The notes below the pieces were generated by a model that made no database searches, was not told the origin of the DNA, and was given only the letters and a program-made list of their open reading frames with translations. Positions 54,910 through 64,000 of a stretch of 64,000 bases of DNA are shown one piece after another. A program made the position numbers and the translations under genes. Within the stretch, counting starts at the first letter, position 1; every line of letters begins with the position of its first letter. The DNA is taken from NCBI GenBank assembly GCA_902524545.1, contig CABZDW010000003.1:19849-83848 (forward strand), written 5' to 3'. The stretch is from an uncultured Pelagibacteraceae bacterium (GTDB lineage: Bacteria; Pseudomonadota; Alphaproteobacteria; Pelagibacterales; Pelagibacteraceae).

Positions 54910-55407
54910 ATGATAATTATTGTCAAAAATAAAGATACACTTTTAATTGATGATTTTAGATTTAAGTGTTCTATTGGAGAAAAGGGATTTTCCAAAAAAA
55001 AAGTTGAGGGTGATTTAACAACTCCTAAAGGGGTATTCAATTTAGGCAATATTTATTACAGATCAGATAGAGTACAAAAACCTTTTTCAAAACTTAAATC
55101 AATATCTATTAAAAAAAACATGGGATGGTGCGATGATCCAAACAGCAAATTTTATAATAAATTAATAAAAATAAAAAAAAATCTTAAAATAAGTTATGAA
55201 AAATTATACCGTAAAGATTTTAAGTACGATTTTTTTATTTTAATAAAATATAATTATAAAAATCCTATTAAATTCAAAGGAAGTGCAATTTTTTTACATT
55301 TAACAACAAATTATTTACCAACAAAAGGGTGTGTTGCATTAAGTGAAAAAGATTTTTTAATTTTAGCAAAATTAATCAATAAAAAAACTAAAATTAAAAT
55401 TAATTAG
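54910..55407 (+). CDS. L,D-transpeptidase (YkuD)-like protein
   Basis: TTPKGVF, GSAIFLHLTTNYLPTKGCVALS. Confidence 0.85.
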   Translation: MIIIVKNKDTLLIDDFRFKCSIGEKGFSKKKVEGDLTTPKGVFNLGNIYYRSDRVQKPFSKLKSISIKKNMGWCDDPNSKFYNKLIKIKKNLKISYEKLYRKDFKYDFFILIKYNYKNPIKFKGSAIFLHLTTNYLPTKGCVALSEKDFLILAKLINKKTKIKIN

Positions 55408-56065
55408 TTCTTCGACCAAATATACCTGTACCAATCCTTAAATATGTTGATCTAAATTCTAGTGCTTCCAAGTAATCATTAGTCATACCCATACTAATCT
55501 CAGAAAGTTTGATCTTATTGTTTAAAATAAGTAGATCTTTAAAAAATAATTTTGGATTTTGGTTATCTGGAGGAATACACATTGTTCCTATAATGTCTAA
55601 TTTTAATGATAAACAATTTTTGTAAAATGTTTCTAAATCATTAGGCTCTATTCCAGATTTTTGTTTTTCTCCACCCAAATTGATTTGAATAAATATCTTT
55701 ACTTTTTTATTTTTTTTATGAATTTCGTTTGCTAACTTATTAGCAAGTTTAAGATTATCTAGAGAATGGATATAATCAAATATATCAACAGCAAACTTCA
55801 CTTTATTTGTTTGCAGCTTTCCTAACATATGTAATTTTACGTTTTTATATTTTTCCTTAAGATTTGGCCACTTTAATAAAGCCTCTTGAACTTTATTTTC
55901 ACCAAAGTCACAATGACCGTAATTTAATAAGGGTAATATATCTTGTTCTTTAAAAGTTTTTGATACAGCAATTATTTTTGGATGATATAGATTCTGAGAT
56001 AATAAATTGATTTTATTCTTAATTTTGCTCTTAATTTCAATTAAATTACTTTCAGTATGATGCAT
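55400..56065 (-). CDS. YggS-family PLP homeostasis protein
   Basis: IIAVSKTF, FGENKVQEAL, HMLGKLQTNK, SMGMTNDYLEAL. Confidence 0.95.
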   Translation of the reverse strand: MHHTESNLIEIKSKIKNKINLLSQNLYHPKIIAVSKTFKEQDILPLLNYGHCDFGENKVQEALLKWPNLKEKYKNVKLHMLGKLQTNKVKFAVDIFDYIHSLDNLKLANKLANEIHKKNKKVKIFIQINLGGEKQKSGIEPNDLETFYKNCLSLKLDIIGTMCIPPDNQNPKLFFKDLLILNNKIKLSEISMGMTNDYLEALEFRSTYLRIGTGIFGRRTN

Positions 56066-56608
56066 ATTAATAATTTAAATAAATACTATTTTATAGATGA
56101 GTTTAATAAAAATCACTTAATTAATTTTGACAAAAGTATATCTTTTATATGGAGAAATAAAGATAAAGAAACTTCATTATCAATTATAATCAAATTACGT
56201 GATTTCTGCAAAAAAAATCAAAGACGTTTTTATATCAGTAATGACATCAAATTAGCTAAAAAAATAAATGCTGATGGAGTCTACATCCCCTCTACAAATA
56301 AAAATTTAAACCTCAAATTTAATAATTTTAAAAGAGAATTTAAAATTATAGGTTCAGCACATAATCTTAAAGAAATAAAAATGAAAGAACTTCAAAATAT
56401 TGAAGAAATCTTTTTATCTCCTTTATTTAAAAAGAAAACAAATCCTCAATTAAATATTTATAGGTATCTTAAACTTAGAGAGATAACAAAAATGAGAGAT
56501 GTTTCATTAGGTGGTATTAATGAAAAAAATTTAAGAAAACTTAATATGATTAAACCTTTTGGTTTTGCTGGTATTTCTTACTTTAAAAAAAAGGCCCCTA
56601 AAAATTAG
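56057..56608 (+). CDS. ThiE-like thiamine phosphate synthase family protein
   Basis: INADGVYIPS, IGSAHNLKEI, FLSPLFKKKT, LGGINEKNLRKL. Confidence 0.75.
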   Translation: MMHINNLNKYYFIDEFNKNHLINFDKSISFIWRNKDKETSLSIIIKLRDFCKKNQRRFYISNDIKLAKKINADGVYIPSTNKNLNLKFNNFKREFKIIGSAHNLKEIKMKELQNIEEIFLSPLFKKKTNPQLNIYRYLKLREITKMRDVSLGGINEKNLRKLNMIKPFGFAGISYFKKKAPKN

Positions 56609-56615
56609 GGGCCTT
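56583..56615 (-). terminator. rho-independent terminator of the porin gene, overlapping the 3' end of the ThiE-like gene
   Basis: 11-bp stem AAGGCCCCTAA/TTAGGGGCCTT at 56591-56615 followed on the minus strand by a T tract. Confidence 0.85.
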
Positions 56616-56638
56616 AATAAAATTAACTAATCAAATGA

Positions 56639-57586
56639 TTAGAATGCAAACGAGATAGCGAAGATAGAAGCTTCAACGTCTTTTGCTGCTGTTGATCCAC
56701 CTTTGTTCTCAAGTTTGTTGAAACCACCACTCATTGAGATTGATCCCATTGTGTATGAAGCACCAACACCTGAGTTCTTCTCATCTTCTGCTGCACCGTC
56801 AAACTCGATATCTTGTTGACCAGCTGATACTGAAAAGTTCTCATTAATTGCAATAGAAACACCATAATGCTTCGCATCTTGGTCTTTAGTTCCAGTTGCA
56901 GTGTAATCTACTTTAGTCATTTGGTAAGCTGCAGTTAATGACCCCATAGTGTATTTAACACCCATAGTGTCGTTTTCTGCTTCATCACCATCATCAAAGT
57001 AAGCAGCACTTAACTCTAAACCATCCATTAAACCACTGTAAATTACTGCATAACCAGTTTCAGCAGTTTTTGAACCTCCTGGCGCACCGTTGTAAGATGC
57101 TGAAAGAGCTACATCACCTACAGTAATGTCATAACCCCACTGACCAGTTTGTGCGTTACCTGAAGCATCAATCAAACCACTGTCAGTACTATCAGTTGTT
57201 TCATAAACTGGAGTGTTAGCATTTGGAACGATGTCTTTTAACTTATCAACACCACTTCCTGAGCTTGAGTCACCTGAGAAAGATAAAGTTCCCATATCAC
57301 CCATACCAAGTTTTAGATTGTAGTCATCAAAGTTTTTGTGACCACTTGGAGGAGCTGCACCATCTAACTCGTAGTAAACTGATACAGTCATACCATTGTC
57401 TAGGTCTCCACCACCACTGAATTTAATGCTGTCACCCATAGCCCACGGGTTAGCATCTGATGCGGTGCTAAGACCTGTGTAAGATAGAGCTGCACCACCA
57501 CTTATACTCATTTCACCAGCAACTGAAGCTGATGTTACAAGAGTAGTAGCTAAAGCAGTTAATCCTACTTTTTTTAAATTGTTCAT
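56639..57586 (-). CDS. outer membrane porin
   Basis: signal peptide MNNLKKVGLTALATTLVTSASVAG, beta-strand pattern, C-terminal aromatic FAISFAF; strong SD AAGGAG. Confidence 0.88.
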   Translation of the reverse strand: MNNLKKVGLTALATTLVTSASVAGEMSISGGAALSYTGLSTASDANPWAMGDSIKFSGGGDLDNGMTVSVYYELDGAAPPSGHKNFDDYNLKLGMGDMGTLSFSGDSSSGSGVDKLKDIVPNANTPVYETTDSTDSGLIDASGNAQTGQWGYDITVGDVALSASYNGAPGGSKTAETGYAVIYSGLMDGLELSAAYFDDGDEAENDTMGVKYTMGSLTAAYQMTKVDYTATGTKDQDAKHYGVSIAINENFSVSAGQQDIEFDGAAEDEKNSGVGASYTMGSISMSGGFNKLENKGGSTAAKDVEASIFAISFAF

Positions 57587-57773
57587 AAATTTACTCCTTT
57601 TTATAATTAATTATAAACAGGGTACTTTTAGCAAAAAACAGTGATTTCATTATAAAATTTTATTAAATTAAGTAATAATTTCAATTAGTGTTGTATTTTT
57701 GCATCACTTTTAGCGAGTGTTTTAGGGCTTTTAGGATGGTATAATCATTATCTAATTTTAAACAATAGAATTT

Positions 57774-58385
57774 ATGCTAATAAGGTTTATGCCTAAAATG
57801 ATAGTTTTTAAGAAAAATATACTAGTTCTATTTTCAATATTTATACTTCTAACTCAAACAGGATGTGAGGCCTTAAAACCTAAAAAAGTAAGTGCTAAGG
57901 ATTTTCCGCCTGATCCAAGAAAAAGGGTAGAGAGAAATCTAAATGAAGGAAAAGGTTTTAGATTAATGGGTGGTGCTAATAAAGGAACAAACTATGAGTT
58001 TGCTAGTGCAAATCCTTTGTGGCGCGCTACACTTGATACCTTAGACTTTATGCCTTTAGCTTCTGCAAATTATAGCGGCGGTATAGTAATTACTGATTGG
58101 TATAGTGAAAATAATTCAGCTAATGAGTCCGTGAAAATTTCTGTAAGATTTTTAACAAATGAAATTAGATCAGATGCTTTAGATATAAATGTTTATTTAA
58201 AAAAGTGTTCCGACAGTTTAACTAATTGTTCAATTAGTAAAAATAATAATGATTTGGTTGCGGATCTTAATTTAAGCATATTAAAAAAGGCTACAAAATA
58301 TCAAAAAGAAATAATTGACAAAAATATAAAAGAAAATCCATATATAATTGGAGATCCTAAGCAAGGTGATAGTAGAAAAAAATAG
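57774..58385 (+). CDS. DUF3576-like lipoprotein
   Basis: lipobox LTQTGC; NPLWRATLDTLDFMPLASANYSGGIVITDWY. Confidence 0.82.
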   Translation: MLIRFMPKMIVFKKNILVLFSIFILLTQTGCEALKPKKVSAKDFPPDPRKRVERNLNEGKGFRLMGGANKGTNYEFASANPLWRATLDTLDFMPLASANYSGGIVITDWYSENNSANESVKISVRFLTNEIRSDALDINVYLKKCSDSLTNCSISKNNNDLVADLNLSILKKATKYQKEIIDKNIKENPYIIGDPKQGDSRKK

Positions 58386-58418
58386 AAATAAAAAATAAAT
58401 TTAAATTAATCAATTACT

Positions 58419-60959
58419 GTGGAAAGATATAATTTTAAGCTAGTCGAAAATAAATGGCAAAAATATTGGGATAAAAATAAATCTTTCAAATCAGAAATAG
58501 ATAAGAATAAAAAAAAATTTTATTGTCTGGAAATGTTTCCATATCCTTCTGGAAAAATTCATATGGGACACGTTAGGAACTATACAATTGGAGATGTTCT
58601 TTCGAGATACAAAACTTTAAAGGGATTTAATGTTCTCCATCCTATGGGGTGGGATTCATTTGGAATGCCAGCAGAAAACGCAGCAAAACAGAACAATCTA
58701 AACCCTAAAACTTGGACAGAAACAAATATTGAGGTAATGAAAACCCAATTAAAAATGTTGGGTCTATCTATTGATTGGGATAGAGAAATCTCAACATGCT
58801 CACCAGATTATTTTAAACACCAGCAAAAAATATTTTTGGATCTGTACGACAAAGGCCTCGTTTATCGAAAAGAAAGTTATGTAAATTGGGATCCGATAGA
58901 TAAGACCGTTCTAGCAAATGAGCAAGTTATAGATGGAAAAGGCTGGAGATCTGGAGCTATTGTTGAAAGAAAAAAACTTAATCAATGGTTTTTTAAAATT
59001 TCCCATTTTTCTGAAGAACTTTTAAATAGTCTAGAAACTTTAAATAATTGGCCAGACAAAGTTAAAACAATGCAGAAAAATTGGATTGGTAAATCATTTG
59101 GGTGTGAGATTGATTTTAAGATTGAAGGCTCAGAAAAAATAAAATCAATCAAATGCTATACAACTAGACCAGATACTTTGTTTGGATTTTCTTTTTTAGC
59201 ACTATCAGTTGATCATCCTCTCTCTAAATATTATGAGGATAATAAAGATTTCCAGAAATTTAAAAAAGAATGTTCAAAAACAGGCACAACAGAAGAATCT
59301 ATTGCTCAAGCAATAAAAATAGGATTTAAAACTGAACTAACTGCTATTAATCCACTTGAAAATGAATCGAAAGTCCCTGTTTTCTTTGCTAATTTTGTTT
59401 TGATGGACTATGGATTTGGTGCAGTATTTGGATGTCCAGCTCACGACCAAAGAGACTTTGATTTTGCAAAAAAATATGATCTTGAAATAAAAACTGTTGT
59501 TAGACCTATTGATAAAGATGACACCTATAAAGTCGAGGATGAGGCTTATACTGGTCCTGGCATAATTATAAACTCTAAATTTTTAAATAATTTAAATGTT
59601 CCAGATCAATCAATAAATGAAACAATAAGAATTCTAGAAGACAAAAATTTAGGTAAAAAAAAAACTAATTTTAGATTAAAAGACTGGGGAATATCAAGAC
59701 AAAGGTATTGGGGATGTCCTATTCCAATAGCTTACGATGAAAAAAATAATGTAGTAAAAATACCAGAAGAAGTCCTACCGGTTAAACTCCCAGAAAATAT
59801 AGATCTTAATACTAATGGCAATCCGCTTGATGCTCAGGAAAAATGGAAGGAAGTTGAGATAAACGGGATTAAATGCAAACGTGAAACAGATACTTTAGAT
59901 ACTTTTGTGGACTCTTCTTGGTATTACTTAAGATTTTGCTCTGCACAAAATATTAAAGAACCGTTTGATAAAAACGAATTAGATTATTGGATGCCTGTTG
60001 ATCAATATATTGGTGGTGTTGAACACGCAATATTACATCTTCTTTACTCACGTTTTTTTATGAGGGCTATCAATTTAAATAACAAAAATATAAATTTAAG
60101 AGAACCATTTGAAGGTTTATTTACCCAAGGAATGGTTTGTCACGAAACTTATAAAGATAAAAATAATAACTGGATTTATCCAGATGATGTTTTCAGTAAA
60201 GATGGTAAAAATTTTTTCTTAAACAATAACCCAAGTGAAAAAGTTAAAGTTGGTCCATCAGAGTCGATGTCAAAATCTAAAAAGAATACCATCGATCCAG
60301 AAAAAATTATTAAGATGTACGGAGCTGATGCAGTAAGATTATTTATTTTGTCTGATAGTCCACCAGAAAAAGACATACAATGGTCTGATACTGGCATAAA
60401 TGCGTCTTTCAAATTTCTTCAAAAGTTGTGGACATTAAATGAAAAAATTCAAAGTAACAAAAAAAAATTTATCAACTTTGATAATGAATTAGAAAAATTT
60501 ACAAACCAGATAATTAAAAAACTTAGTGATGACTTAGATAGATTTGGTTTTAATGTAACCATTGCCTCAATTCATAAAATTTACTCTTTTTTAAATCAAC
60601 ATACAAATAAAGAAGATTGGGGATGCAACTTTCAACAAAATTATATAAATATTTTAAAAATAATAAATCCAATAGTACCTCATTTTTCAAATGAATGTCT
60701 TGAAAAATTAAAAATATCAACAGAAAATTTGGAGTGGCCTAAAATTAATAAAAAATATCTAGAGCAGGAAATGTTCAATATTGTGACTCAAATAAATGGT
60801 AAAAAAAGAAAAGTTTTTCTAATTAGTAAATCAGTTGATAAAAAAACATTAATTGAAAACATCAAAAAGGATGAACAAATTAAAAAATACCTTGATAATA
60901 AAGAAATTATAAAAACAATATATATAGAAAATAAATTAATTAACTTTATTATCAGTTAA
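58419..60959 (+). CDS. leuS: leucyl-tRNA synthetase (GTG start)
   Basis: [33 protein letters not shown]. Confidence 0.98.
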   Translation: MERYNFKLVENKWQKYWDKNKSFKSEIDKNKKKFYCLEMFPYPSGKIHMGHVRNYTIGDVLSRYKTLKGFNVLHPMGWDSFGMPAENAAKQNNLNPKTWTETNIEVMKTQLKMLGLSIDWDREISTCSPDYFKHQQKIFLDLYDKGLVYRKESYVNWDPIDKTVLANEQVIDGKGWRSGAIVERKKLNQWFFKISHFSEELLNSLETLNNWPDKVKTMQKNWIGKSFGCEIDFKIEGSEKIKSIKCYTTRPDTLFGFSFLALSVDHPLSKYYEDNKDFQKFKKECSKTGTTEESIAQAIKIGFKTELTAINPLENESKVPVFFANFVLMDYGFGAVFGCPAHDQRDFDFAKKYDLEIKTVVRPIDKDDTYKVEDEAYTGPGIIINSKFLNNLNVPDQSINETIRILEDKNLGKKKTNFRLKDWGISRQRYWGCPIPIAYDEKNNVVKIPEEVLPVKLPENIDLNTNGNPLDAQEKWKEVEINGIKCKRETDTLDTFVDSSWYYLRFCSAQNIKEPFDKNELDYWMPVDQYIGGVEHAILHLLYSRFFMRAINLNNKNINLREPFEGLFTQGMVCHETYKDKNNNWIYPDDVFSKDGKNFFLNNNPSEKVKVGPSESMSKSKKNTIDPEKIIKMYGADAVRLFILSDSPPEKDIQWSDTGINASFKFLQKLWTLNEKIQSNKKKFINFDNELEKFTNQIIKKLSDDLDRFGFNVTIASIHKIYSFLNQHTNKEDWGCNFQQNYINILKIINPIVPHFSNECLEKLKISTENLEWPKINKKYLEQEMFNIVTQINGKKRKVFLISKSVDKKTLIENIKKDEQIKKYLDNKEIIKTIYIENKLINFIIS

Positions 60960-60961
60960 TC

Positions 60962-61429
60962 ATGAAAAATTTTAAATACTTTTTTATTTTTTTATTCTTA
61001 TTAAGTTGTGGCTACTCTCCCGTGTATCAAATTAAGAAGGACAAAAATATTAAAATAAATACTATAAATTTTTCAGGCGACAAAAATATGGGTAGAGAGA
61101 TAATAAGAGGTTTGGAAAATTTACAGAAAAATGATGCAAAAAATATTTTTGATTTAAATCTTAATTCTTTTAAACAAGAAAACGTTGTCACAAAAGACAA
61201 AAAAGGTAATGCAACAAGCTATAAATTAGTTTTAACAGTTGAGGCATATTTAACTGATAAAATCAATAATAAAAAATACGAAAAAAAATTTACCAAACAA
61301 ATGTCATATAATTCCAAAAAAAACCAATTTGAACTTGATCAATACAAAATCAATCTTGAAAAAAATATGATTTCACAAATTTTGCAAGATATAAATACCT
61401 TTTTAAGCAATATTGAAAATGATCTCTAA
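60962..61429 (+). CDS. lptE: LPS assembly lipoprotein LptE
   Basis: LLSCGYSPVYQ lipobox; position between leuS and holA. Confidence 0.83.
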   Translation: MKNFKYFFIFLFLLSCGYSPVYQIKKDKNIKINTINFSGDKNMGREIIRGLENLQKNDAKNIFDLNLNSFKQENVVTKDKKGNATSYKLVLTVEAYLTDKINNKKYEKKFTKQMSYNSKKNQFELDQYKINLEKNMISQILQDINTFLSNIENDL

Positions 61430-62417
61430 ATATTATGAAGTAGAAAAATTTAAAGATAAAACTAATTATTTTTTATTTTATGGTGAAAATGACGGTCAAA
61501 AACAAGATGTTATTCAAGCTAATTTTGCTCAATTTACAAAAGAAAACACCTTCAAATATACTGAAAAAGATATAATTGAAAATAAACAAATATTTTTAGA
61601 AAATATTTATTCCAAGTCTTTTTTTGAAAATGAGAAATTAATTTTAATATCTGATGTCTCTGACAAAATATTAAATTTAATAGAAGAAATAATTGAATCA
61701 AATATAAATGACGTTTTTATAATTTTGCTTGCAAAAAGATTGGATAAAAAATCAAAACTTAGGAATTATTTTGAAAGAGAAAAGCTTGTACTAATTGTTC
61801 CTTTTTACGAAGATACTCCACAAGCTCTTTTATCGATCGCAAAGAGAATTTTGTTTGAAAATAAGATTGATTTATCTTCTGAAAACATAAATTTAATTAT
61901 TGATAGATCACAAGGAGATAGAATTAACTTAAAAAATGAATTACAAAAAATTATTAATCTAAGTCAAAATAACAAAAAATTAGAATTAGAAGATATTTTA
62001 AGAATAACAAATCTAAGCGAAAATTACAGTGCTGGAGAATTAGTAGATAACTGTCTGAACAAAAATAAAAAAAAAACTCTCAATATTCTTAACGAAAATA
62101 TACCATCCAGCGATGATAATATTTTAATTTTAAGAACTTTTTTAATTAAGTTAAAAAGGCTAAGAAAGTTAAGATTAAATTTAAGAGAAAATAATAATAT
62201 TGATCAAGTAATTAACTCATTTAAGCCTCCAATATTCTGGAAGGATAAAAATATAATTAAGCAACAAATCAAAATATGGGAATTGAATGATATCGAGAGT
62301 TTTATTGTAGATCTAAACAATACTGAAAGTTTAATTAAAAAAAATCCTCAGATTTCTAATCAAATCATAAACAACATGATTTTAGAAAAAGTTAAAAATA
62401 CTAATATCCAGATTTAA
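61419..62417 (+). CDS. holA: DNA polymerase III delta subunit
   Basis: NYFLFYGENDGQKQDVI; HolA-like organisation downstream of leuS-lptE; ATG at 61419 preferred over TTG 61413. Confidence 0.87.
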   Translation: MISKYYEVEKFKDKTNYFLFYGENDGQKQDVIQANFAQFTKENTFKYTEKDIIENKQIFLENIYSKSFFENEKLILISDVSDKILNLIEEIIESNINDVFIILLAKRLDKKSKLRNYFEREKLVLIVPFYEDTPQALLSIAKRILFENKIDLSSENINLIIDRSQGDRINLKNELQKIINLSQNNKKLELEDILRITNLSENYSAGELVDNCLNKNKKKTLNILNENIPSSDDNILILRTFLIKLKRLRKLRLNLRENNNIDQVINSFKPPIFWKDKNIIKQQIKIWELNDIESFIVDLNNTESLIKKNPQISNQIINNMILEKVKNTNIQI

Positions 62418-63243
62418 TTATATCAATTATCTTGTTTAATTGATCAAGCTCTTTGTAGTAAAATGATATTGTACCTTTATTGTTTTTATTATTTTTAATA
62501 GAAACACTAAGTCCAATTTTTTCAGATATAGAGCTTTCTAAATCTCGGATATTTGAATCAACTTTGCTGGAGGTATTTCTTTTAGTTTTTCTAAATATTT
62601 TAACTAAATTTTCTGCTTGTCTTACAGATAATTTTTTTTCAATAAATTTATTTGCTAGAAAAATAGCGTTATCCAGCCCTACTAATATCTTTGCATGACC
62701 AGCGGTGATTTTCTTTTGCTCTACGAAATCAAGAACCTCTTTTGGTAAATTAAGTAACCTTAATGAGTTAGAAATATAGCTTCTACTTTTTCCGATAAAT
62801 TTGGATACCTTATCCTGATCATACGCAAATTCATCTATTAATCTTTTATAACCCTGTGCCTCTTCTAAAGGATTTAAATCATGTCTTTGTACGTTTTCTA
62901 CAATTGCAAATTCTAAAGATTTAAGATCGTCTGCATCTGTAACAACGACCGGAATATCATGTAGTCCTGCTTTCTGAGCTGCTAACCATCTTCTTTCTCC
63001 AGCTATAATCTCATATTTGGAATTGTTCGTATTAGATTTTCTAACTATAATTGGCTGAATGACGCCCCTTTCTTTTATTGAATTGACTAAATCATTTAAG
63101 TTTTCTTCATCAAAATTTTTTCTTGGTTGATATTTATTTGGAACTATCTCGGCTAAACTTAGATTATTTGTTTTATTCTCAACCTTAGTTTCACCGATTA
63201 AGGAAGATAATCCTCTACCAAGTCCTTTTTTTATTTTATTCAT
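62401..63243 (-). CDS. parB: chromosome partitioning protein ParB
   Basis: GLGRGLSSLIGE, NKYQPRKNF, IAGERRWLAAQKAG, NVQRHDLNPLEEA. Confidence 0.97.
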   Translation of the reverse strand: MNKIKKGLGRGLSSLIGETKVENKTNNLSLAEIVPNKYQPRKNFDEENLNDLVNSIKERGVIQPIIVRKSNTNNSKYEIIAGERRWLAAQKAGLHDIPVVVTDADDLKSLEFAIVENVQRHDLNPLEEAQGYKRLIDEFAYDQDKVSKFIGKSRSYISNSLRLLNLPKEVLDFVEQKKITAGHAKILVGLDNAIFLANKFIEKKLSVRQAENLVKIFRKTKRNTSSKVDSNIRDLESSISEKIGLSVSIKNNKNNKGTISFYYKELDQLNKIIDIIKSGY

Positions 63244-64000
63244 TATGCAGCACTCCCAACTTTATTTTCTTGTGCCATGAACTCGTCTGTAAAACTATAA
63301 TATGACTTACTTCCTGGGCAATTCTTGTCATATATTAATACTGGGATTCCATGCGATGGCGCCTCTGATAATCTTACATTTCGAGGTATTACAGTTTGGT
63401 AAACTTTGTCTTTAAAATAATCTCTCGCTTCTTGTTCAACCTGTGATGAAAGTTTATTTCTTCGATCATACATAGTTAAAAGTATGCCTTGGATCTCCAA
63501 TTGAGGATTCAAGTTAGTTTTAATTCTCTCAATAGTCTTCATAAGCTGTGTAAGTCCCTCTAAGGCAAAAAATTCTGTTTGTAATGGCACAAGCAGTGAG
63601 TTAGATGATACCAAAGCCATTACTGTTAGAAGACTCAAAGAAGGAGGACAATCTATGAGGATATAATCATATAATCCTCTAGAATCATTTAAATACGCGG
63701 TTAATTTAGCCTTAAGTATAAAGGCTCTATCACTATCACCAGCAGTCTCAACCTCCAATCCGGACAGATCTACATTCGATGATATTAAATCAAGATTTTG
63801 AAAGTTTGTTTTTTTAATAACGTTCGAAATCGACATTGTGCCATTGAGAATTCCATAAATTGTTTGATCAGATTGAGAGGTATTTGATAATCCTAATCCT
63901 GTAGTAGCATTCCCTTGAGGGTCTAAATCAATTACTAAAATTTTTTTACCAAGTTGAGATAACGCTGATGCTAAATTGATGACAGTTGTTGTTTTTCCAA
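63243..64000 (-). CDS. parA: chromosome partitioning ATPase ParA, partial (runs off window end)
   Basis: GKTTTVINLASALSQLGKKILVIDLDPQGNATTGLG continues upstream of the track start; DYILIDCPPSL. Confidence 0.96.
   Translation of the reverse strand, partial: GKTTTVINLASALSQLGKKILVIDLDPQGNATTGLGLSNTSQSDQTIYGILNGTMSISNVIKKTNFQNLDLISSNVDLSGLEVETAGDSDRAFILKAKLTAYLNDSRGLYDYILIDCPPSLSLLTVMALVSSNSLLVPLQTEFFALEGLTQLMKTIERIKTNLNPQLEIQGILLTMYDRRNKLSSQVEQEARDYFKDKVYQTVIPRNVRLSEAPSHGIPVLIYDKNCPGSKSYYSFTDEFMAQENKVGSAA

Noticed and set aside
1-64000. Homopolymeric A/T tracts and many short AT inverted repeats
   Set aside because: Expected at this base composition; only those with position or context support were reported

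Overview
This window is AT-rich, densely packed, and has the gene content and order of an alphaproteobacterial SAR11/Pelagibacter-type genome (assignment by recall, no search run). It is mostly core housekeeping genes: dnaA-dnaN, rpsT-mutM, ubiE-ubiB-coaBC-dut, fabA-fabB-fabI, metK-nusA-infB-rbfA-rpsO-pnp, nifU-like/tsaB/fur/miaB/phoH/ybeY/lnt, trpS-murJ, maeB, grpE-dnaK-dnaJ, dapB-nth, leuS-lptE-holA and parB-parA. One tRNA-Leu(CAA) is present. I saw no rRNA, CRISPR array, transposase or phage module. I do not see a convincing wholly new multi-gene system. The best items for follow-up are: (1) murJ is split by a -1 frame change exactly at an in-phase TTTAAAC slippery heptamer, with its missing C-terminus intact in the -1 frame; (2) a katG / Asp-Asn hydroxylase / DUF2061 / Cys-rich microprotein block next to an Irr-like Fur-family regulator, with matching AT-rich operator-like palindromes over the katG promoter and upstream of the regulator; (3) a RpoH-like promoter filling the 36-bp gap between rdgB and grpE; (4) an unlisted 44-aa LptM-like lipoprotein between argH and lysA; (5) a shortened TsaB whose start overlaps head-to-head with a divergent polysaccharide deacetylase.
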